DNA of 28,131 bases, taken from positions 1-28,131 of IMG/VR virus record IMGVR_UViG_3300020190_003158; one strand, written 5' to 3'. The DNA comes from a virus. Numbering within the stretch: the stretch's first letter is position 1; the number at the start of each line of letters is the position of its first letter. The notes beneath the pieces are model-generated. The model ran no database searches, was not told the origin of the DNA, and saw nothing but the letters and a program-made list of their open reading frames with translations. This document shows, piece by piece, positions 21,988 to 28,131 of this stretch. The position numbers were made by a program, and so were the translations under genes.

Positions 21988-22010
21988 AGAAAAAAGGTAG
22001 AATTTTTTCT
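21988..22010. repeat. AT-rich inverted repeat, possible operator
   Basis: AGAAAAAA (21988-21995) and TTTTTTCT (22003-22010) are 8-bp arms around GGTAGAA. It sits between the small antisense gene and the sheath gene, about 20 bp upstream of the former's start. Operator or terminator are both possible; runs of A and T make chance pairing fairly easy. Confidence 0.3.
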
Positions 22011-22061
22011 CACCACATAATAAATATTCTTGAAATGTAAAGTTTTTTGGTTTTTTTCGTG

Positions 22062-22069
22062 GTATTTAT
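22062..22069 (+). promoter_or_regulatory. Candidate late promoter box (GTATTTAT) for sheath gene
   Basis: GTATTTAT ends 39 nt before the sheath ATG at 22109, leaving a 5' leader of about 30 nt that is almost entirely A. The start is preceded by AAAGAAAAAA, not a Shine-Dalgarno. Confidence 0.5.
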
Positions 22070-22108
22070 ATAAAAAAATAAAACCATAAATAAAAAATAA
22101 AGAAAAAA

Positions 22109-25100
22109 ATGGCATCATCAAACAAAGTTTTCGTTTCACCTGGAGTTTATACTTCAGAAAGAGATTTAACTTTTGTTGCACAAAGTGTAGGTGTAACAAC
22201 TTTAGGTTTAGCAGGTGAAACCCTTCAGGGTCCAGCCTTTGAACCGATTTTTATAACTAATTTTGACGAGTTCCAAGTATATTTTGGGGGAACTAGTCCT
22301 GAAAAATTTGTTAACACTCAGATTCCTAAATATGAATTGGCATATATAGCAAAAGCATATTTACAACAATCAAATCAACTTTTTGTAACAAGAGTTCTTG
22401 GATTGTCAGGTTATGACGCTGGACCATCTTGGTCTATAACTACAATAGGTAATGTTGATCCGGCAACTATCGCAGCAACAGGAGTATCATCAACGGTATT
22501 AACATTTACAGGAACTACAGGAACAAGTTCTAATGTTACATACAACATGTCAGTACCTTCTATTATAAACGTTAATAATAATTTTTATAATACATATACT
22601 GAGTTTAATGGAGGTACATCAACAATCGATCAAGATTTAAGAACTTACATTTCAAATCAAATTAATTTATTCGCATTAGGATCGGCATCAACAGGAACAA
22701 CAGCGTTGTTTTGGGGTACTGTAAGTGCAGGGACATTTAACTTAGTAACGGGTACATCTTTAAACGGTACAGGAGTAATAAGTGCTTATACAGAAAATTT
22801 TGGAGTTAATAATGTTAATCTTTCGTTAGCGAATTTATCGGCAACAACTAATGATGCTTGGTACTACGCATTATTTAATTATTCACAAATTAACGACGTG
22901 AGTTCTTATTATGGACAAGGTTTTGGTGCGGCACTACAATCATTAAGTGGTTCAGGTGGTAACTTCTCAGGTTCTTGTGTTTTCTATAATACTAACTATT
23001 CAGGTACACCTTATTTAGATTATGACGATTTAGTTGTTGCTACTTTAAGGTCAAGAGGTATCTCTAATTATAGTGCAACACAGGCAGGACCTAATTATGA
23101 AGTTACAGGAACTACCGATGTACAAATGTTATGTACTGGTTCATATTCCGCAGTTACTAAAAATCCATATGCACCATTCCTTATTTCAGGGGTTACATAT
23201 GACGGAGACAACTTTGAATTCCAAACGTCAATGTTATCAACAGATAAAAACTTTATATCTAAAGTATTTGGTAGAAGTAATTTTGGTAAGGATAGAACTG
23301 AGGTTCCTCTTTTTGTTGAAGAGACTTATACAAGTTTATTAACAAGTGGTTATAGAGCAGGTAAAATTAGAGGTTTAGATTGTGATATTATTGAATTACC
23401 AGGTGCTAGGTCATTAAACACCCAATCAATAGGGTTTTATTTAGAACAATATCAAACACCAGAAACACCATTTTTAGTTTCAGAACTTAGAGGTAATAAA
23501 GTTTATAAACTTTTTAAGTTTGTTTTAATTTCTGATGGTAACGCGGCTAACAGACTTGTAAAAATGTCAATTGGTGGTATATCATTTAATAATAGTACTT
23601 TTGATGTTTTTATTAGAGATTTTTATGATACTGATCAAAACCCAAGAGTTATCGAAAGTTTCACTAACTGTTCTTTAGATCCAAGTCAAAACAACTACGT
23701 GGCTAATAAAATTGGTACGTCTAATGGTGAATATCAAGTTAAGTCTAAGTATATTATGTTAGAAATGTCCGATGAAGCACCTACGGATGCACTACCTTGT
23801 GGTTTTGAGGGTTATGTATTTAGAAGATATTCAAATGCAACATCACCTTTCATCATTTATAAAACAAAATATAACCAACCTGGTGACGTACTTTTTAACC
23901 CACCTTTTGGTTCTTCTAATGGTGGAGATAATCCTGTGATTTCAAGTGGTGAAAACCCAAGAAAGGCTTATTTAGGTATTTCTAATATCACTGGTATTGA
24001 TTATGATTTCTTTGAATATAAAGGAAAACAATTACCTGCTAATTTAGGTACAGATACTACGGGACCATCTTGGGGTTATTTAACAAAAGGTTTCCACATG
24101 GATAGTGGGGCAACTGTAGTTACAATTGCTAATGGTTATGTAACATCTGGACAGTCAGCATTTGAAGTGGGTGTCGGATCATTTAATTCTGAACCTACTG
24201 ACAGCTCAAGTCCATATTATAAACTTAATACTCGTAAATTTACAGTATTAGCATATGGTGGTTTTGACGGTTGGGATATCTATAGAGAATATCGTACAAA
24301 TTCGGATACATTTGCATTAGGACAACCAGGATTTAAATATGGTGCGGAAGCTAGTATAACATACCCTACCGCAACAGGTTGGGGATCGTTTAAGGCTATT
24401 TCAGGACCTAACCAAGAAAATTGGGCAAATACTGACTTTTACGCATACAAATGGGGACAAAATACTTTTGCAAATCCTGAAGCAACAAATATTAATGTAT
24501 TCGCAACACCAGGTGTTGATTACGTAAATAATTCAAATTTAGTTGAGGACGCTATCGATATGATTGAAACTGATAGAGCAGATTCTATTTACATCTGTAC
24601 TACCCCTGACTTCGATTTATTTTTACCAACATATAATGATATAGAAGAAGGTTTGATTTTCCCTCAACAAGCAGTAGATAACTTAGAAGAGACGGGTATT
24701 GATTCTAACTACACCGCAACATACTACCCTTGGATATTAACAAGAGATTCGGTTAATAACACTCAAATCTATATCCCACCAACATCTGAAGTTGTTAAAA
24801 ACTTGGCATTAACTGATAACATAGCATTCCCTTGGTTCGCATCTGCAGGTTACACAAGAGGTTTAGTAAATGCTATTAGAGCAAGACGTAAGTTAACTCA
24901 AGATGATAGAGACACCTTATATAAAGGTAGAATTAACCCAATAGCAACTTTCTCTGATGTAGGTACGGTTATTTGGGGTAATAAAACTTTACAAATTAGA
25001 GAGTCTGCACTTGATAGAATTAATGTTAGAAGATTATTGTTACAAGCACGTAAATTGATTTCAGCTGTGGCAATTAGATTATTGTTCGAACAAAATGATA

Positions 25101-25324
25101 ATAAAGTAAGACAAGACTTCTTGGATTCAGTTAACCCAATTCTTGACGGTATTAGAAGAGATAGAGGTTTGATTGACTTTAGAGTTACTGTTTCTAACAC
25201 ACCTGAAGATTTAGATTCAAATACATTGACAGGTAAAATCTTCTTAAAACCTACAAGAGCGTTAGAATATATAGATATCGAATTTGTTATCACACCAACA
25301 GGAGCATCTTTTGACGATGTATAA
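22109..25324 (+). CDS. Tail sheath protein (gp18-like), enlarged
   Basis: This is the contractile sheath subunit that surrounds the tail tube and shortens on infection. The N-terminus SPGVYTSERDLTFVAQSVG followed by GLAGETLQGPA and FDEFQVYFGG is diagnostic. The conserved C-terminal domain, about the last 200 residues, includes AFPWFASAGYTRGLV, ARRKLTQDDRDTLYKGRINP, RRLLLQARKLISAVA and DFRVTVSNTPEDLD. Length is 1071 residues against 659 in T4 gp18. The extra sequence is largely in the middle (from about 110 to 390, Ser/Thr/Gly/Asn-rich and beta-like), where surface-exposed protrusion domains sit in sheaths, plus further insertions. A hairpin follows the stop. It has a candidate late box upstream and should be one of the most abundant late products. 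Confidence 0.97.
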   Translation: MASSNKVFVSPGVYTSERDLTFVAQSVGVTTLGLAGETLQGPAFEPIFITNFDEFQVYFGGTSPEKFVNTQIPKYELAYIAKAYLQQSNQLFVTRVLGLSGYDAGPSWSITTIGNVDPATIAATGVSSTVLTFTGTTGTSSNVTYNMSVPSIINVNNNFYNTYTEFNGGTSTIDQDLRTYISNQINLFALGSASTGTTALFWGTVSAGTFNLVTGTSLNGTGVISAYTENFGVNNVNLSLANLSATTNDAWYYALFNYSQINDVSSYYGQGFGAALQSLSGSGGNFSGSCVFYNTNYSGTPYLDYDDLVVATLRSRGISNYSATQAGPNYEVTGTTDVQMLCTGSYSAVTKNPYAPFLISGVTYDGDNFEFQTSMLSTDKNFISKVFGRSNFGKDRTEVPLFVEETYTSLLTSGYRAGKIRGLDCDIIELPGARSLNTQSIGFYLEQYQTPETPFLVSELRGNKVYKLFKFVLISDGNAANRLVKMSIGGISFNNSTFDVFIRDFYDTDQNPRVIESFTNCSLDPSQNNYVANKIGTSNGEYQVKSKYIMLEMSDEAPTDALPCGFEGYVFRRYSNATSPFIIYKTKYNQPGDVLFNPPFGSSNGGDNPVISSGENPRKAYLGISNITGIDYDFFEYKGKQLPANLGTDTTGPSWGYLTKGFHMDSGATVVTIANGYVTSGQSAFEVGVGSFNSEPTDSSSPYYKLNTRKFTVLAYGGFDGWDIYREYRTNSDTFALGQPGFKYGAEASITYPTATGWGSFKAISGPNQENWANTDFYAYKWGQNTFANPEATNINVFATPGVDYVNNSNLVEDAIDMIETDRADSIYICTTPDFDLFLPTYNDIEEGLIFPQQAVDNLEETGIDSNYTATYYPWILTRDSVNNTQIYIPPTSEVVKNLALTDNIAFPWFASAGYTRGLVNAIRARRKLTQDDRDTLYKGRINPIATFSDVGTVIWGNKTLQIRESALDRINVRRLLLQARKLISAVAIRLLFEQNDNKVRQDFLDSVNPILDGIRRDRGLIDFRVTVSNTPEDLDSNTLTGKIFLKPTRALEYIDIEFVITPTGASFDDV

Positions 25325-25338
25325 ATAAAAAATAAAAT

Positions 25339-25362
25339 GTGGGGAGTAGAAATATTCCCCAC
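25339..25362 (+). terminator. Stem-loop with GAAA tetraloop after sheath gene
   Basis: A stem of about 10 bp, GTGGGGAGTA/TATTCCCCAC with one G-T pair, closes a GAAA (GNRA-type) loop. It is very GC-rich for this genome. It lies 14 nt after the sheath stop. The following UCAUAUAUUU is not a clean U-tract, so it may stabilise the mRNA 3' end as well as terminate. Confidence 0.6.
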
Positions 25363-25367
25363 TCATA

Positions 25368-25374
25368 TATTTAT
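25368..25374 (+). promoter_or_regulatory. Candidate late promoter box (TATTTAT)
   Basis: The box ends 14 nt before the ATG of the 45-residue gene at 25389. It sits immediately after the hairpin, so the sheath transcript ends and a new one begins within about 30 bp. Confidence 0.5.
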
Positions 25375-25388
25375 AAAATAAAATAACT

Positions 25389-25526
25389 ATGAAAATAGAA
25401 AAAAAAATTATTAAAGAATCTATTGGTGACATTCAAAAGAGTCCTAAAACTTTTTCAGAAAAAAAACAAAACATTGTTATAACTGAAAAACAACTTGAGA
25501 AATTATTAGAGAAACTTAAAAAGTAA
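25389..25526 (+). CDS. 45-residue charged protein coupled to HAD gene
   Basis: It begins MKIEKKIIKESIGDIQKSPK and ends in a helical Leu/Lys/Glu-rich tail (TEKQLEKLLEKLKK). It is Lys-rich with no cysteine. The stop shares its last base with the ATG of the next gene (TAATG), which is the strongest sign that it is translated. A candidate late box lies 14 nt upstream. It could be a small scaffold or regulatory peptide; I recognise no family. Confidence 0.6.
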   Translation: MKIEKKIIKESIGDIQKSPKTFSEKKQNIVITEKQLEKLLEKLKK

Positions 25527-26401
25527 TGGACATTAGAAAACACGTATTAAATTATGTCAGACGTAGAAATATTAATGAGGGGATAACTTCAGAGGGTACT
25601 CCTGATTCTAAATATTATGCATTTGACTGGGACGATAATATTGTTTTTATGCCAACAACCATTATTTTAATGACTGAAAATGATGAGGAAGTCCCTATGT
25701 CAACCGAAGATTTTGCTGAACATAGACACCAAATAGGAAGTGAACCTTTTCCTTTTAAAGGAACCACAGTTGTTGGTTACGCTCCCGACCCATTTAGAAA
25801 TTTTGGAGTTATGGGGGACAAAAGATTTATTATAGATGCGATGTCTGCAAGTCCTGGACCTTCTTGGAATGATTTTGTAGAATGTATAAATGGGGGTTCA
25901 GTATTTGCAATTATTACAGCAAGGGGACATAATCCAGAAACATTAAAAGAGGCTACACTTAATTATATTTTATCAAACCATAACGGTATAAACAGTAGTG
26001 AAGTTGTTAAATCTTTAAAGTTATATAGAAATTGGACGGACAACCCAATTGACGAATCGGTTGATTTAAAATTTAACGATAAAGATATAATAATGGAGTA
26101 TTTAGATTTATGTCGTTTTGAACCTGTTACCTTCGGTGAAGGTAGTGCTGCCAACCCTGAAGAAGGAAAAATTGTTGCAATGAGAAAATTTATTAGTTAT
26201 TGTAAAGAAATGGCTAATGAAATTGGAAAAAAAAGTTACTTCAAAAATGATATTAGTAATGACGAAATAATCCCTTTTATTGGTTTTTCAGATGACGACC
26301 CTAAAAATATTGAGAAAATGAAAGATTTTATAGAAAAAGAATATGAAGAAAAACCTATAAGAATGTATTTAACTAAAGGAGGAGAAAAAAAAGAAGTTTA
26401 A
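25526..26401 (+). CDS. HAD-superfamily hydrolase-like protein
   Basis: The protein has 291 residues. HAD motif I is FDWDDN with D34 and D36, motif II is AIITARG with T131, and motif IV is GFSDDDPKN with the acidic triplet 256-258 and N261, so a Mg-dependent phosphohydrolase or phosphotransferase core is intact. The nearest known phage relatives would be polynucleotide 3'-phosphatases such as the C-terminal part of T4 Pnkp, but the kinase half is absent. Between motifs I and II lies a large insert (about 45-125) acting as a cap. The N-terminus (MDIRKHVLNYVRRRNINEG) is basic and separate from the fold. The position between sheath and tube genes is not T4-like and may mean a virion or assembly role. 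The substrate is unknown. Confidence 0.75.
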   Translation: MDIRKHVLNYVRRRNINEGITSEGTPDSKYYAFDWDDNIVFMPTTIILMTENDEEVPMSTEDFAEHRHQIGSEPFPFKGTTVVGYAPDPFRNFGVMGDKRFIIDAMSASPGPSWNDFVECINGGSVFAIITARGHNPETLKEATLNYILSNHNGINSSEVVKSLKLYRNWTDNPIDESVDLKFNDKDIIMEYLDLCRFEPVTFGEGSAANPEEGKIVAMRKFISYCKEMANEIGKKSYFKNDISNDEIIPFIGFSDDDPKNIEKMKDFIEKEYEEKPIRMYLTKGGEKKEV

Positions 26402-26475
26402 TAATTAAGTCCGGTCTAATAGAAGGATAATTTTAAACCAGAAAAAAGTAAATAGAAAAAAAATAAAACAATAGA

Positions 26476-26482
26476 TATTTAT
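26476..26482 (+). promoter_or_regulatory. Candidate late promoter box (TATTTAT) for tail tube gene
   Basis: It lies 31 nt before the ATG at 26514. The overlapping TATAAATA (26480-26487) is an exact T4 late box, so here both readings are available. The 112-bp gap from 26402 holds no other feature I can support. Confidence 0.5.
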
Positions 26483-26513
26483 AAATAAATAAAACAAATT
26501 AAAAAAATAAGAC

Positions 26514-27002
26514 ATGGCTGATTTATTAATGAAAATGCCCTTTCAGTACGAACCTAAAAGAAAAAATAGGTTTATATTGACATTCCCATCTTCTTTGGGG
26601 ATTAACTCGTGGTATGTTGAGTCAACCACAAGACCTAAAGTTACAATAAAAGATGTTGAGATTCCATTCTTAAACACTTCTACATATGTTGCGGGACGAT
26701 TCAATTGGGAATCGATGGATGTTACCTTCCGTGATCCAATTGGACCATCGGCATCACAAGCTCTTATGGAGTGGGTTCGTTTACACGCTGAATCAGTAAC
26801 AGGACGTATGGGTTATGCTGCGGGTTACAAAAAAGACATTGACTTAGAAATGTTAGACCCAACGGGAGTTGCTGTCGAAAAATGGATTCTACAAGGAGTA
26901 TTTTTAACTAGTGTTGATTTTGATTCATTAGGGTATAGTGAAGACGGACTTATTACAGTTAAAGCGTCACTTAGACCTGATAGATGTATTTTAGTTTACT
27001 AA
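26514..27002 (+). CDS. Tail tube protein (gp19-like)
   Basis: The 162-residue length is near-identical to T4 gp19 (163). It polymerises into the inner tube through which DNA passes. The N-terminus FQYEPKRKNRFILTFPSSLG and the run WYVESTTRPKVTIKDVEIPF, then RFNWESMDVTFRDPIGPSAS, are the conserved core of the tube fold, ending with FDSLGYSEDGLITVKASLRP. It follows the HAD gene after a 112-bp gap with its own candidate late promoter, and a strong terminator follows immediately. This fits separate high-level expression of the abundant tube subunit. Confidence 0.93.
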   Translation: MADLLMKMPFQYEPKRKNRFILTFPSSLGINSWYVESTTRPKVTIKDVEIPFLNTSTYVAGRFNWESMDVTFRDPIGPSASQALMEWVRLHAESVTGRMGYAAGYKKDIDLEMLDPTGVAVEKWILQGVFLTSVDFDSLGYSEDGLITVKASLRPDRCILVY

Positions 27003-27026
27003 TACAAATATAAAAATAATTTTAAG

Positions 27027-27053
27027 AACCTCACTAACAAAGTGGGGTTTTTT
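27027..27053 (+). terminator. Rho-independent terminator after tail tube gene
   Basis: AACCTCACT (27027-27035) pairs with AGTGGGGTT (27041-27049) in 9 bp with one G-T pair around the loop AACAA. The stem runs into TTTTTT. This is the cleanest plus-strand terminator in the window. Confidence 0.85.
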
Positions 27054-27065
27054 ATTTACATAGAA

Positions 27066-27072
27066 TATTTAT
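27066..27072 (+). promoter_or_regulatory. Candidate late promoter box (TATTTAT)
   Basis: ATATTTATCATT ends 26 nt before the ATG at 27099 and follows the terminator at 27027. No TATAAATA alternative is present here, supporting TATTTAT as the relevant element. Confidence 0.5.
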
Positions 27073-27098
27073 CATTTATTTTTTAAGAAAAAATTATT

Positions 27099-27857
27099 AT
27101 GGATCAATCTACAATTTATGGACAACAAGATTTTAACTTACCACATGACGTAGTTAAATTACCCTCAAAGGGAATATTTTATAAACCAAAAAAAGAATCT
27201 TTAAAGGTTGGTTATTTAACTGCCGCTGATGAAAACTTATTATTATCACAAAACACACCTAAAGACGGTTTAGTTACATCACTTCTAAGAAATAAAATTT
27301 ATGAACCAGGATTTGACATTACTCAAATGATAGATGTTGATGTACAGGCAATATTATTGTATTTAAGGAACACTTCATTTGGACCTGAATATAATTTTAG
27401 AATAACCGATCCCATAACCAACAAGGAATTTGAAGCGATTATAAAACTAGATGAGATTGATTATAAGACTGTTCAAAATTTACCAGACGCTAATGGACAT
27501 TTTACTACTGTTTTACCTAAGACAAATAAAACAGTTGTTTGTAAATTATTAAATATAAAAGAAAATAATGAATTAGATGATTTATCTAAAGGATATCCAC
27601 AAGGAATGGTAGTACCTATTATAACAAAAAGACTTGAAAAACAAGTGGTTGAAATTGATGGGGAAACTGATAGATCAATAATATCTACATTTATTAATCA
27701 AATGCCTATTTCTGATTCTAAACACCTTAGAAAATTTTTAAGAAACTCTGAACCAAAAATGGATTTAACAAGAATTGTAACAGCCCCGTCAGGAGAAAAA
27801 GTACCCGTTGAGGTAACTTTTGGGGTTGAGTTTTTTCGGCCTTTCTTTGAGTTATAA
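27099..27857 (+). CDS. T4-type baseplate protein (gp26-like)
   Basis: The protein has 252 residues against 208 in T4 gp26. The N-terminal part, VVKLPSKGIFYKPKKESLKV followed by GYLTAADENLLLS (residues about 39-51) and DGLVTSLLRNKI, matches the pattern of the T4 baseplate hub family PF12322. The 'LPSKG' and 'YLTAxDEN' segments are its signature. The remainder is mixed alpha/beta and ends in the aromatic tail EFFRPFFEL. Baseplate hub assembly takes place at the end of the tube, which fits the location downstream of the tube gene. It is followed after 4 bp by a 43-residue gene. Confidence 0.8.
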   Translation: MDQSTIYGQQDFNLPHDVVKLPSKGIFYKPKKESLKVGYLTAADENLLLSQNTPKDGLVTSLLRNKIYEPGFDITQMIDVDVQAILLYLRNTSFGPEYNFRITDPITNKEFEAIIKLDEIDYKTVQNLPDANGHFTTVLPKTNKTVVCKLLNIKENNELDDLSKGYPQGMVVPIITKRLEKQVVEIDGETDRSIISTFINQMPISDSKHLRKFLRNSEPKMDLTRIVTAPSGEKVPVEVTFGVEFFRPFFEL

Positions 27858-27861
27858 AACA

Positions 27862-27993
27862 ATGTTAATGGATGAAATATTTTATTTAACTAAATATGCT
27901 AATTTTTCATATTCAGATATTATGATAATGCCTACTTATGAAAGAAAATATTTTATAAATAAGCTTATTGAAGTTCATTCTAAAAAAGACTAA
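27862..27993 (+). CDS. 43-residue protein downstream of gp26-like gene
   Basis: It begins MLMDEIFYLTKYANFSYSDI; a second ATG at 27868 would remove two residues. The body IMIMPTYERKYFINKLIEVH is helical, with an aromatic-rich N-terminal half. Small proteins of this style ('fYL-x-ky-x-fsysd-x-m-x-MP') are common next to baseplate hub genes in T4-like phages. I infer a small hub-assembly or chaperone role without being able to name the gene. It starts 4 nt after the previous stop, so it is likely read from the same mRNA. Confidence 0.6.
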   Translation: MLMDEIFYLTKYANFSYSDIMIMPTYERKYFINKLIEVHSKKD

Positions 27994-28000
27994 TCTTTGA

Positions 28001-28007
28001 TATTTAT
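28001..28007 (+). promoter_or_regulatory. Candidate late promoter box (TATTTAT)
   Basis: GATATTTATTTT ends 14 nt before the ATG at 28022. The spacing is the same as at 25368 and 17695. Confidence 0.5.
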
Positions 28008-28021
28008 TTTAAAAATATAAT

Positions 28022-28131
28022 ATGTGGTTATTTGTAGAAAGTGGAGATAAAAATGCCGAAAATTTAGCGACTTCTCAGTCAACAATAGAAAACTTAAACA
28101 CAGCATACGAATCATTTAAACAAAATGTTGC
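28022..28131 (+). CDS. Start of a further tail gene (partial)
   Basis: Only 36 codons are visible before the right edge. The sequence MWLFVESGDKNAENL, then TIENLNTAYESFKQN, is polar and helical, and could be the N-terminus of a coiled-coil-rich tail or baseplate protein such as a tape measure. The position after the gp26-like gene and the candidate late box support a virion protein. The identity is open. Confidence 0.5.
   Translation, partial: MWLFVESGDKNAENLATSQSTIENLNTAYESFKQNV

Noticed and set aside
24898-25362. 154-codon minus-strand frame across the 3' end of the sheath gene
   Set aside because: It is antisense to the most conserved part of the sheath and begins inside the hairpin at 25339-25362, so it is a shadow frame.

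Overview
The window is a gene-dense, AT-rich stretch of a tailed-phage genome with a contractile tail, and it looks T4-like. The clearest markers are a tail sheath protein (gp18-like, 22109-25324), a tail tube protein (gp19-like, 26514-27002), a T4 baseplate-type protein (gp26-like, 27099-27857), and a family B DNA polymerase with proofreading domain (gp43-like, 13325-16225). Start codons are usually preceded by A-rich sequence rather than a clear Shine-Dalgarno. Together with the low GC, this would fit a Bacteroidota host such as a flavobacterium, but that is inference. No rRNA, tRNA, CRISPR array, transposon or integrase is visible.

Layout: (1) 1-6486, minus strand. A tightly overlapping operon reads a GT-B glycosyltransferase, a DnaQ/PolB-type 3'-5' exonuclease, dUTPase and a second glycosyltransferase that runs off the left edge. 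Upstream of it, behind a terminator, lie five small minus-strand genes, including a stand-alone WYL-like protein. (2) 6538-13235, plus strand: a Cys-rich LamG-like structural protein, two related repeat-built tail-fibre proteins (the larger ending in a long Asn-rich beta-helix-like region), a two-CxxC protein and a BppU-N-like small protein. (3) 13325-16225: DNA polymerase, with a hairpin-containing leader. (4) 16222-20198, minus strand: an SNF2-family helicase, a Mn-type superoxide dismutase, a probable neck/connector protein and a small unknown protein. (5) 20257-28131, plus strand: the tail module (probable neck and tail-completion proteins, sheath, a 45-aa protein, a HAD-family protein, tube, baseplate protein, a 43-aa protein, and the start of a further gene). 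A 51-aa ribbon-helix-helix-like gene lies on the opposite strand between the tail-completion and sheath genes.

A recurrent TATTTAT box, often GTATTTAT or ATATTTAT, sits shortly upstream of most structural genes on both strands. It is mostly missing before the DNA-metabolism genes. It is a candidate late promoter; in orientation it is the reverse complement of the T4 late box TATAAATA. The most unusual content is the superoxide dismutase. All its metal ligands are intact and it has an N-terminal extension of about 43 residues containing (L/I)xE triplets, like those cut by T4 prohead protease. It is encoded directly before a neck gene, so packaging into the virion is a testable possibility. Four genes that are either incomplete or very short (1-1369, 21812-21967, 25389-25526, 27862-27993) were found by reading the sequence directly.
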